Source: an uncultured Flavobacteriales bacterium
GTDB taxonomy: Bacteria > Bacteroidota > Bacteroidia > Flavobacteriales_D > Parvicellaceae
Assembly: GCA_937924345.1 (NCBI GenBank)
Contig: CALDTD010000225.1
Span: 1-5,415, forward strand
Direction: 5' to 3'
Length of the DNA stretch: 5,415 nucleotides
In this document: piece by piece, positions 1 to 5,415 of the stretch
How positions within the stretch are numbered: position 1 is the first letter of the stretch
Layout: every line of letters begins with the position of its first letter
Position numbers and translations under genes: made by a program
The notes under the pieces: model-generated
The model's input: the letters and a program-made list of their open reading frames with translations, nothing else
What the model was told of the DNA's origin: nothing
Database searches by the model: none

Positions 1-542
1 GTGGTGTTCGAATTCAAATAGCAGATGGTGTCCATCCATTACCAGTAGAGAAGGCTGTAGGCTATATGGATAACGCGCTTTTTGATAAAGTTAGAAATTA
101 TGCTGTCAATGGAGGGATTTCTGAATCTTGTGGACTTTGGATAGCAAAAGAAGCGAAAGGGTTGGGTTTAAGTCGTTATTTAATGTGGGCATCTATTTCT
201 TCCTCTAATCAATTATATTTTGATAAAATGTTGGGAATTTGTGCGAGCTACACGTTGGGTTTATTTAGTGATGTTGGCTTTCAAATTGATTATACTTTAG
301 GTAATAAAGGAGGGTTTCCTTATCCAAACGAAAATTATATCGCAAATGTAATTGGAATACTTGATGCGAAAAATATTTTAGGTGCCAATGAATTGGATAA
401 AAATATAATGTTAAATTTACGTGACAATCCTATTCAAACTAGGATAGAGAACCATAAAGGGGGGATCTGTAAAGTAGATTATCACTTAGTTTACAAGAAG
501 GTAGAAAAGGTAAAGTATTATTATGGAAAAAACGCTATCTAG
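1..542 (+). CDS. GNAT-fold N-acyltransferase, FeeM/autoinducer-synthase-like (5' partial)
   Basis: The frame is open from the window edge (first full codon at 3) to TAG at 540-542, giving 179 visible residues. The ATG at 66 is therefore probably internal, since the 21 residues before it read as normal protein. Numbering from the edge, the fragment shows the core of a GNAT-like fold. A beta strand, ESCGLWIA (41-48), leads into the loop KGLGLS (52-57), which resembles the acyl-CoA/ACP pyrophosphate-binding R/QxxGxG/A motif. A helix follows, then ICASYTLGLFSDVGF (79-93), which resembles the late GNAT strand/helix ending in 'GF'. The tail carries LRDNPIQTR (139-147). The overall pattern recalls the long-chain N-acyltransferases related to FeeM and LuxI-type synthases rather than small acetyltransferases; this is recognition from memory, not a search. 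Its 3' end overlaps the histidine kinase start by 20 nt, so co-expression with the two-component pair is likely. Donor, acceptor and product are unknown. An ordinary GNAT acetyltransferase is the main alternative. Confidence 0.68.
   Translation, partial: GVRIQIADGVHPLPVEKAVGYMDNALFDKVRNYAVNGGISESCGLWIAKEAKGLGLSRYLMWASISSSNQLYFDKMLGICASYTLGLFSDVGFQIDYTLGNKGGFPYPNENYIANVIGILDAKNILGANELDKNIMLNLRDNPIQTRIENHKGGICKVDYHLVYKKVEKVKYYYGKNAI
523..542 (+). promoter_or_regulatory. 20-nt overlap of acyltransferase end and kinase start
   Basis: The kinase ATG (523-525) lies upstream of the acyltransferase TAG (540-542) in a different frame. A purine-rich run (AGAAAAGG, about 503-510) lies 12 nt upstream of the ATG, rather far for a Shine-Dalgarno site. 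The overlap suggests that the two genes share a transcript and may be translationally coupled. Confidence 0.6.
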
Positions 543-2619
543 TCTTTTATTTCTTTTATTTCTAAACTGTTGTTTTGCAAATCAAAAAACAATAGAGTTT
601 AATGAATTTTCCAAAATTATAGAGGTAGGAGGTAAGGTTGAGGTTTTTACTGACTCTTCCAATCAATTATCTTTTGAACAAGTTAAAAACGAAACGTTTA
701 AACCAGTTAAAAATATTGTTCCAAACTTAGAAACTACAACCTATACGCATTGGGTAAGGTTTGAAATTAAAAATAATACTAATATTGAAGATCTACTTTT
801 AGAATTTTCTTATCCAACAATAGATTTAGTAAATTTTTATCAGAAAGGCAAAGAAGGGTGGGAGGTTACAAGAACAGGAGAGTCTATTCCTTATTATAAT
901 AGAAAGTATTTAGATCCCAACTTCAGATTCGACTGCAAGATTCAAAAAGGGAAGAAAAAAATATATTATTTTGAATTAAAGAGTTCCGATGCAATTCAAC
1001 TTCCTATAATATTTGGGACGAAAGATGCCATATTTGAATTTGGTTCAAAGCGATTAATTCTTTCTGGAGTTTATTTTGGATTAATGCTAGTAATGATATT
1101 TTACAATCTATTTATCTACACACTTGTTAAAGATAAAAGTTATATATATTATGTTATTTATTCTGTAATTATACTATTAACTCAAACAACATTACAAGGT
1201 TATCCGTTTAAGTATTTGTGGCCCTCATCTCCAATTTTAGCTAAGTACAGTATTTTTTTCTTTCCAGCTTTGGTTGGTATTGCAGCTTTATTATTTATGA
1301 ATGAGTTTTTAAAAACTAAAAAGAATTTACCTACTTATTATAAAATTTCACATTATTTGTTTATTCCTTATTTCTTAGCACTTGTTTTATGCTTGTTGGG
1401 TAATTTTAAATTTAGTTACAAACTTATTGAAATAACTGCTGGTATAGTTTCACTATTTATGTTGGTAGTAGCCGTAATTATGGTTAATAGAAAATATGAA
1501 GCGGCTAGATATTTTTTAGTGGCTTGGGTTATTTTCTTGATTGGAGTTATAGTTTATATTCTAAAAGATTTAGGAGTGCTTCCATTCAATAATTTTACGC
1601 GTTATACTATGCAAATAGGCTCTGCGATTGAGGCAGTATTACTATCATTTGCATTAGCATCTAAAATAAATAGCTACAAAAAAGATCGATTAGAAGCTTT
1701 ACTTGTAAATCAAAAGATTGTTAGGGAACAAAATGTAATATTGGAACAAAAAGTTACAAATCGAACTAGAGAATTAAATTCAACACTTATGAATTTAAAA
1801 CAAGCTCAATCAAAGCTAGTTGAAGCTGAAAAAATGTCATCTCTTGGATTATTAACTGCTGGAATTGCTCACGAAATAAATAATCCAATTAATTTTGTTT
1901 CGTCTAATATTCATCCACTAAGGCAGGATATAAATGATTTTAAAACAATTCTAAATGAGTATGAGAAACTCCAGAAGTTTACAAGTTCTGAAGTTCTTGA
2001 AGAAAAACTTAAAGAGATTGAAGAGTTAAAAAAAGAATTAGATTACCAATACTTAAAAGAAGAGTTAGATATTATAATAAATGGAATAGAAGAAGGTGCT
2101 TCAAGAACAGCTGAGATTGTTAGAGGTTTAAGAACTTTTTCTAGAATAGATGAAAATGAGTTATCTAAGGTCGATGTAAATGAAGGAATAGAAAGCACAT
2201 TAATTCTTGTAAGAAATAAGACAAAAGATATTGAAATATTAAAAGAATTAGGCGATATACCTAAAGTCTTTTGTAATGCTGGTAAATTGAATCAATTATT
2301 TATGAATTTAATAGATAATGCAATTTATGCTGTTAAAGATATAAATGAAAAAGGAAGAATAAGTATCAAGTCTGATGTTAAAAGTAATGATAAACATAAA
2401 GTTTTTATTCAGATTACAGATAATGGAAAAGGAATATCTGCAGACATAATGAATAAGATATTTGATCCTTTTTTTACAACAAAAGATGTAGGAGAGGGAA
2501 CTGGGTTAGGTTTATCTATTGTTAAAAGTATTGTAGATGAAATGGAGGGACAAATAAAGGTTGAATCCGCTGTTGGGCAAGGAACTACTATTACTCTGAT
2601 TTTAAATAACGAAATATGA
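523..2619 (+). CDS. 7TMR-DISM sensor histidine kinase
   Basis: This 698-residue membrane sensor kinase should autophosphorylate on histidine in response to an extracytoplasmic ligand. It begins with a signal peptide (1-19, probable cleavage FA/NQ). A periplasmic beta-rich 7TMR-DISM extracellular domain, type 2, follows (about 24-165, with THWVRFEIKN and a Y-P-DLVNFY segment typical of the family). Seven hydrophobic helices lie at about 178-384 (7TMR-DISM_7TM). A coiled coil spans about 385-440 and joins the membrane to the kinase. The kinase core is complete: H-box with His450 (GIAHEINNP), N-box with Asn595 and Asn599 (NLIDNA), G1 box DNGKG (633-637), F-box FDPFFTTK (647-654) and G2 box GEGTGLGLSI (657-666). 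A charged insertion of about 50 residues (about 470-525) sits between the H-box helix and the rest of the dimerisation domain, as in NtrB-like kinases of this group. The ATG at 523 is chosen because it places the signal peptide at the very N-terminus. The start lies inside the acyltransferase gene, and the stop overlaps the next gene. The ligand is unknown; DISM domains are often proposed to bind carbohydrates or other small molecules. Confidence 0.95.
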   Translation: MEKTLSSLLFLLFLNCCFANQKTIEFNEFSKIIEVGGKVEVFTDSSNQLSFEQVKNETFKPVKNIVPNLETTTYTHWVRFEIKNNTNIEDLLLEFSYPTIDLVNFYQKGKEGWEVTRTGESIPYYNRKYLDPNFRFDCKIQKGKKKIYYFELKSSDAIQLPIIFGTKDAIFEFGSKRLILSGVYFGLMLVMIFYNLFIYTLVKDKSYIYYVIYSVIILLTQTTLQGYPFKYLWPSSPILAKYSIFFFPALVGIAALLFMNEFLKTKKNLPTYYKISHYLFIPYFLALVLCLLGNFKFSYKLIEITAGIVSLFMLVVAVIMVNRKYEAARYFLVAWVIFLIGVIVYILKDLGVLPFNNFTRYTMQIGSAIEAVLLSFALASKINSYKKDRLEALLVNQKIVREQNVILEQKVTNRTRELNSTLMNLKQAQSKLVEAEKMSSLGLLTAGIAHEINNPINFVSSNIHPLRQDINDFKTILNEYEKLQKFTSSEVLEEKLKEIEELKKELDYQYLKEELDIIINGIEEGASRTAEIVRGLRTFSRIDENELSKVDVNEGIESTLILVRNKTKDIEILKELGDIPKVFCNAGKLNQLFMNLIDNAIYAVKDINEKGRISIKSDVKSNDKHKVFIQITDNGKGISADIMNKIFDPFFTTKDVGEGTGLGLSIVKSIVDEMEGQIKVESAVGQGTTITLILNNEI
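2616..2619 (+). promoter_or_regulatory. ATGA start/stop overlap coupling kinase to receiver
   Basis: The kinase's TGA stop (2617-2619) shares bases with the receiver's ATG (2616-2618). Ribosomes ending the kinase can re-initiate at once, which usually keeps the two products in fixed proportion. No separate ribosome-binding site stands out before this ATG. Confidence 0.7.
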
Positions 2620-3005
2620 ATAGTAAAAAAATAAAGATTTTATATATAGATGATGAACTACTAAACCTTAGTGCTTTTAAAGCTTCTTTTAGAAGAGAAT
2701 ATGAAGTTTTTACAGCAAAATCTACTAAAGTTGCTAGAGAAGTATTAGAAAAAGAAGAGGTGCATATTATTATATCTGATGAGAAAATGCCTGAAGAAAC
2801 TGGGGTTCAGTTTTTTAAAAAAATATTAACTGAGTATCCAAAGCCTATTAGAATCCTTTTAACAGGTTATTCCGAAAAGCATATTATAGATGACGCTCTA
2901 GAAAATGGTAAGGTTTTTAAATGTCTTTATAAACCTTGGAATGAGGATCTAATAAAGGATACTATACAGAAAGCATTTGATTTGTGGTCAAGTCAAAATG
3001 TATAG
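2616..3005 (+). CDS. Single-domain response regulator (receiver only)
   Basis: This 129-residue protein consists almost wholly of one CheY-like receiver domain, the expected phosphoacceptor for the adjacent kinase. The visible active-site residues are the acidic pair Asp12-Asp13 (YIDDE), the phosphorylatable Asp55 (IISDEKMP), Thr83 (LLTGY) and Lys106 in a YKPW motif (105-108). The KPW ending is typical of receivers often linked to HD-GYP or similar outputs, but here the protein ends about 20 residues later with no DNA-binding or enzymatic domain. It must therefore act through protein-protein contact or phosphotransfer to a partner not in this window. The ATG overlaps the kinase stop in an ATGA arrangement (2616-2619), a strong sign of translational coupling and of a cognate pair. 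No start further upstream is needed, because the receiver's first beta strand begins at residue 6. The receiver assignment is secure; the downstream partner is unknown. Confidence 0.94.
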   Translation: MNSKKIKILYIDDELLNLSAFKASFRREYEVFTAKSTKVAREVLEKEEVHIIISDEKMPEETGVQFFKKILTEYPKPIRILLTGYSEKHIIDDALENGKVFKCLYKPWNEDLIKDTIQKAFDLWSSQNV

Positions 3006-3008
3006 CGT

Positions 3009-3599
3009 TTACTTCTTATCCTTAAGTTTTGAGATTATTTCTTTAACCTGATTGATTAATGAATTCTTACCATCGTTATTTATAATAAAGTCAGCATAAC
3101 TATTGCGCTCAGCTTCACTAATTTGATGTTGAATTCTATTTTTTACAGCCTCTAAATTGGAGTTGTCTCTATTTAAAACTCTATTTATTCTAACTTCTTC
3201 TGGAGCATTTACCACAACTATTTTATTCAGTGTTTTAAATGCTCCACTTTCTATAAGTATAGCAGCTTCTTTTATTATAATTTCTGCAAACTTGTGTTTG
3301 TTACACCAAATTTTAAAATCTTCACCGACTTTTGGATGTACGAGTTGGTTTAAAGCTTTTAAAAGAGTCTTGTCTTTAAATACCTTTTCTGATATATAAG
3401 ATCGGTTTAATTGCTGCTCTTTAGTATAAGCATTGTCACCTAACAAACCTTTGATTTCTTTTACAAGTTCTTTGTTCTCAATCATTAGCACTTTTGCACG
3501 CTTGTCCGAGTTGTAAATAGGAATCCCAAACTGGAGAAATATATTGGCAACGGTCGTTTTGCCACTTCCAATTCCACCCGTTAGACCAATCTTAATCAT
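3009..3599 (-). CDS. coaE: Dephospho-CoA kinase
   Basis: CoaE catalyses the last step of coenzyme A synthesis, the ATP-dependent phosphorylation of the 3'-hydroxyl of dephospho-CoA in the cytoplasm. The 196 residues match the family's usual length of about 200. The N-terminus IGLTGGIGSGKTT contains the P-loop (Gly8 to Thr15, with Lys14). Asp32 in the NSDKRAK segment sits where the conserved CoaE aspartate is expected. LVHPKV (86-91) is the characteristic His-Pro site of the substrate region. EAAILIES (111-118) corresponds to the family's 'PLLFE' strand. RINRVLNRD is the arginine-rich lid segment. The ATG (complement of 3597-3599) places the P-loop strand directly at the N-terminus, so the start is well supported. 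It begins 3 nt after the yajC stop, so it is probably the last gene of the same operon. Its stop faces that of the response regulator across 3 bp. Confidence 0.97.
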   Translation of the reverse strand: MIKIGLTGGIGSGKTTVANIFLQFGIPIYNSDKRAKVLMIENKELVKEIKGLLGDNAYTKEQQLNRSYISEKVFKDKTLLKALNQLVHPKVGEDFKIWCNKHKFAEIIIKEAAILIESGAFKTLNKIVVVNAPEEVRINRVLNRDNSNLEAVKNRIQHQISEAERNSYADFIINNDGKNSLINQVKEIISKLKDKK

Positions 3600-3602
3600 A
3601 GA

Positions 3603-3914
3603 TTACTTTGCAGTATTCATAATTGCAGAAGCATCAGAAACAATAGCACTCTTTTCTATTTTTAGTTTTGTTCCTCCTTCGCAAGCGATTACAACTGTAG
3701 TATCATTAACTGTAGTTATTTTTCCGTGTATTCCACCAAGGGTAATAATTGCATCTCCTGGTTTTATCTCAGAAATATATTTCTCTAACTCCTTTTTCTT
3801 TTTCTGTTGTGGACGAATCATAAAAAAATAGAAAACCACAAACATGGCAACTATCATTATAATATTCATCATAGCCGATCCGCCTCCTGCAGCTTGTAAT
3901 AATGTAAAGTTCAT
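3603..3914 (-). CDS. yajC: Sec translocon accessory protein YajC
   Basis: YajC is a small inner-membrane subunit associated with SecDF–YidC and the SecYEG export channel. The 103 residues show the classic layout. A short Gly-rich N-terminus (AAGGGSA, 8-14) precedes one membrane helix at about 15-33. The helix ends in the family signature FYFFMIRPQQKKKK (28-41), which is positively charged and so cytoplasmic. A small beta-rich cytoplasmic domain follows, with PGDAIITLGGIHGKI (52-66) and TKLKIEKSAI near the end. The length is normal for the family. The ATG (complement of 3912-3914) is followed immediately by the expected sequence. The leader before it is A/T-rich without a Shine-Dalgarno site, as usual in Bacteroidota. 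It lies 29 nt after the DUF1573 gene and 3 nt before coaE, consistent with one operon. Confidence 0.97.
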   Translation of the reverse strand: MNFTLLQAAGGGSAMMNIIMIVAMFVVFYFFMIRPQQKKKKELEKYISEIKPGDAIITLGGIHGKITTVNDTTVVIACEGGTKLKIEKSAIVSDASAIMNTAK

Positions 3915-3943
3915 TTTTTATTTAGTTTAATTAGGTTAAAGTC

Positions 3944-4381
3944 TTATTTCTGTCCAACAACAATTCCTTGTATCGATAGTTTTTTTGTCGAAGGAATTGT
4001 ATTGGCAACTATAGAAATTGTTTTCTCGTTTTTACCTGTGTTCTTTGGTGTAAATTCAAAAGGTATTTCTGCTGACTCTCCTGGAGGAACAGGTTCTTTT
4101 GGCCAACCTTTCAAAACAGTACATCCACAAGACGCTTTTACATCGTAAAGTAATAATGCTGTTTTTCCCGTATTGGTGAATTTAAATGAATGTTTAATAG
4201 AAGAACCAATTGCTAAATCTTCAAACTCAAATAATTCATTTTCAAATGTCATTATTGGAGCCGTTTCAGGGTCTGGACTAATCATATCTGCCGTAATCTC
4301 TTTGTGCTCATTTTTATCGGTTAGTTTACATTGCGTAAACGAACCAATTGCTAAAAGTGATAATATAAATAGTTTATTCAT
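3944..4381 (-). CDS. DUF1573 domain exported protein (possible lipoprotein)
   Basis: This is a 145-residue exported protein of unknown function. A short signal sequence (about 1-17, hydrophobic core LFILSLLAIGSF) ends at Cys18. The segment FTQC could be a lipobox, but Gln at -1 is unusual, so lipoprotein status is uncertain. The rest is one DUF1573 domain (about 44-143), an immunoglobulin-like beta sandwich resembling ASPM/SPD-2/Hydin-type domains. Recognisable pieces are the strand FKFTNTGKTALLL (66-78), the signature SCGCT (84-88) with two cysteines, a PPGES turn, and FEFTPKNTGKNEKTISI. DUF1573 proteins commonly sit just before yajC in Bacteroidota, and that holds here (29 nt gap). The two cysteines of CGC might bind metal or form a disulfide; that is speculation. 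The ATG is chosen because it starts the signal peptide. It lies 11 nt after the stop of the preceding gene. Confidence 0.92.
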   Translation of the reverse strand: MNKLFILSLLAIGSFTQCKLTDKNEHKEITADMISPDPETAPIMTFENELFEFEDLAIGSSIKHSFKFTNTGKTALLLYDVKASCGCTVLKGWPKEPVPPGESAEIPFEFTPKNTGKNEKTISIVANTIPSTKKLSIQGIVVGQK

Positions 4382-4392
4382 GTTAAATGTTC

Positions 4393-5415
4393 TTAAGGAA
4401 TTTGAAAGTTAATTATTACGTTGGCATTAGAAGTCCCTTTTTCTGTTAAAGTTAAAGGAATATCAAAGTTACTGTTTATGTAGTCTCCACTGGAAAAACT
4501 ATGATCTCCATTAGTATCATAAATAGCATTCACAAAGTATGAACCAGGATGCATATAATTAAAATTAAAGGTGGCAGTAATACTTGCATCAACAAACACG
4601 TATCTAGACCTATATTTTAAATTGTTAGGATTAAATGCAAGACCATTGAATAGCGGCTGTGTACTTACAATAATTAATATTTTATTATTTGTATTGATAT
4701 TGTTAGGGTTGGTAATATTGATGTTTACAGTCGAGTTTCCTAGATAAGGTTGGTCACCTTCTGGATAAGGATCTTCTATAGCTGAATAAAAAACAGCGTC
4801 TGTTTGTCCATCAAAAGTTATAGAAAAGTCTTTTGTCATTTCTTTTTGAGGATAATTAAATAAAGTTAAGGCATCTTGAGTAGAAGTATTATCTTTTAAT
4901 TTTGCTTTCCATTTCATGTGAGTAACTGCTGTAGAGAGCGTATTGAATTGATTAGTGTAAACATGCATAATCAAGCTATCTTGTTTAAACTTAATGTTGG
5001 TATATACTCTGTTTTCTCCAGCTACAGGGTCTACAAATTTATAAACTGTTTCTGACTGAGTTTCATTTACACTTTCAATAACTTGATAAGCATTACGAAC
5101 AGAGCCTGCAAAGCCTCCACCATTCCTAAAAGCTAATTTATATTCATTGCTATGTTTTACGATAAAAAAGCTCATAAAGATATCATTTACAGAATCTAGT
5201 TCATTTTTAGCAGAAACTTGCGAAGGAGATATAGGTCTAAAATCAACAATCCATTCTGGGTAACTTCCCAAGGGAGTAGGTGAGGTAACAGGACCATTCC
5301 AAATCCCAGGTAATTTTTCTAAAATACTGTAGCCTTTAACATTAGTAGAATTGTCGATTGGAGGCAACTCTTCATCACATTCTACTTGTTCTAATATGCA
5401 AGAACCATCATCTTT
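4393..5415 (-). CDS. Exported Flavobacteriales-type protein of unknown function (5' partial)
   Basis: The frame runs from the window edge (codon 5413-5415) to TAA (complement of 4393-4395), giving 340 visible residues without a start. A TTG at 5365-5367 is in frame, but coding clearly continues upstream of it, so it is not the start. The first visible residues, KDDGSC (1-6), match the end of the 'GCTDxxAxNYxxxAxxDDGSC' motif frequent in secreted or lipid-anchored Flavobacteriales proteins. The signal peptide and the rest of that motif should lie just off the window. The middle (about 30-200) is beta-rich with LPGIWNGP (35-42), suggestive of a lipocalin-like or beta-sandwich fold, but I do not recognise a family. 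An Asn-rich stretch (NPNNINTNN) precedes a C-terminal domain whose DTNGDHSFSSGD (300-311) resembles a calcium-binding loop. The end is a beta strand (VIINFQIP), and no type IX sorting domain is evident. It is co-directional with DUF1573, 11 nt away. Confidence 0.85.
   Translation of the reverse strand, partial: KDDGSCILEQVECDEELPPIDNSTNVKGYSILEKLPGIWNGPVTSPTPLGSYPEWIVDFRPISPSQVSAKNELDSVNDIFMSFFIVKHSNEYKLAFRNGGGFAGSVRNAYQVIESVNETQSETVYKFVDPVAGENRVYTNIKFKQDSLIMHVYTNQFNTLSTAVTHMKWKAKLKDNTSTQDALTLFNYPQKEMTKDFSITFDGQTDAVFYSAIEDPYPEGDQPYLGNSTVNINITNPNNINTNNKILIIVSTQPLFNGLAFNPNNLKYRSRYVFVDASITATFNFNYMHPGSYFVNAIYDTNGDHSFSSGDYINSNFDIPLTLTEKGTSNANVIINFQIP
4483..4518 (-). other. Putative calcium-binding loop (DxNxDxxxxxxD)
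   Basis: Within the exported protein, visible residues 300-311 read DTNGDHSFSSGD. The acidic and Asn residues at loop positions 1, 3, 5 and 12 fit an EF-hand/dockerin-type calcium loop. It follows HPGSYFVNAIY, a beta-strand context common in extracellular Ig-like modules where 'D.NGD...GD' forms a Ca-binding turn. No second EF helix is apparent, so a beta-sandwich Ca-loop is more likely than a true EF-hand. Confidence 0.5.
5398..5415 (-). other. C-terminal end of a probable GCTD…DDGSC motif
   Basis: The first six visible residues of the partial exported protein are KDDGSC. In Flavobacteriales, DDGSC typically closes a cysteine-containing module of about 20 residues that begins GCTD and contains NY. 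Only its last residues are in the window, so the assignment rests on a short match. Another cysteine follows at residue 13. Confidence 0.5.

Noticed and set aside
2900..3060. Possible bidirectional terminator hairpin at the convergent junction.
   Set aside because: T-rich and A-rich runs are present, but I could find no convincing inverted repeat by eye.
3157..3399. Plus-strand open frame of 80 codons inside coaE.
   Set aside because: It lies wholly antisense to a clearly recognised coaE, and its translation has no domain or signal that looks real.
3544..3831. Plus-strand open frame of 95 codons across the coaE/yajC junction.
   Set aside because: It is the antisense shadow of two well-supported genes. 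Its hydrophobic runs come from the complement of the P-loop and YajC sequences.
3915..3943. Separate promoter for yajC–coaE in the 29-nt gap after DUF1573.
   Set aside because: The gap is A/T-rich but too short for a full Bacteroidota promoter with spacer and leader, and no clear TAnnTTTG element stands out in it.
4173..4412. Plus-strand open frame of 79 codons opposite the DUF1573 gene.
   Set aside because: It is antisense to a recognised domain and has no independent support.
5365..5367. TTG as start codon of the large exported protein.
   Set aside because: The frame stays open to the window edge and encodes KDDGSC upstream. A TTG start would also leave an exported-looking protein without a signal peptide.

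Overview
The window looks like a chromosomal segment from an AT-rich member of the Bacteroidota, most likely Flavobacteriales. The evidence is the strongly A/T-biased codon use, start codons preceded by A/T-rich leaders without clear Shine-Dalgarno sites, the DUF1573–yajC–coaE gene order, and a surface-type protein carrying a DDGSC motif common in Flavobacteriales. Coding density is nearly 100%. No RNA gene, mobile element, CRISPR array or long intergenic region was seen, and both transcription units begin outside the window.

Left half (1-3005, plus strand): a tightly packed three-gene signalling unit. It starts with the 3' part of a GNAT-fold, FeeM/autoinducer-synthase-like acyltransferase (5' end off the window). 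Its end overlaps by 20 nt a membrane sensor histidine kinase with a 7TMR-DISM input module and a complete kinase core. The kinase overlaps by 4 nt (ATGA) a stand-alone receiver-domain response regulator. The overlaps suggest translational coupling. The inferred scheme is that the acyltransferase makes or modifies an acylated small molecule, the 7TM kinase senses that or a related ligand, and the receiver protein carries the phosphosignal to an unseen output. The ligand and product are not knowable from this sequence.

Right half (5415-3009, minus strand): a four-gene co-directional run, probably an operon. Its transcriptional order is a large exported Flavobacteriales-type protein of unknown function (5' end off the window), a DUF1573 periplasmic or lipoprotein-like protein, YajC (Sec translocon accessory subunit), and CoaE (dephospho-CoA kinase). 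Gaps are 11, 29 and 3 nt. DUF1573–yajC–coaE is a familiar Bacteroidota housekeeping cluster, whereas the large exported protein is not a usual member of it.

The two units converge tail to tail, with only 3 bp between the response-regulator and coaE stop codons, so there is no room for an intergenic terminator. The most interesting item is the acyltransferase–7TM kinase–receiver module, a candidate small-molecule sender/receiver circuit in a phylum without well-established LuxI-type signalling.
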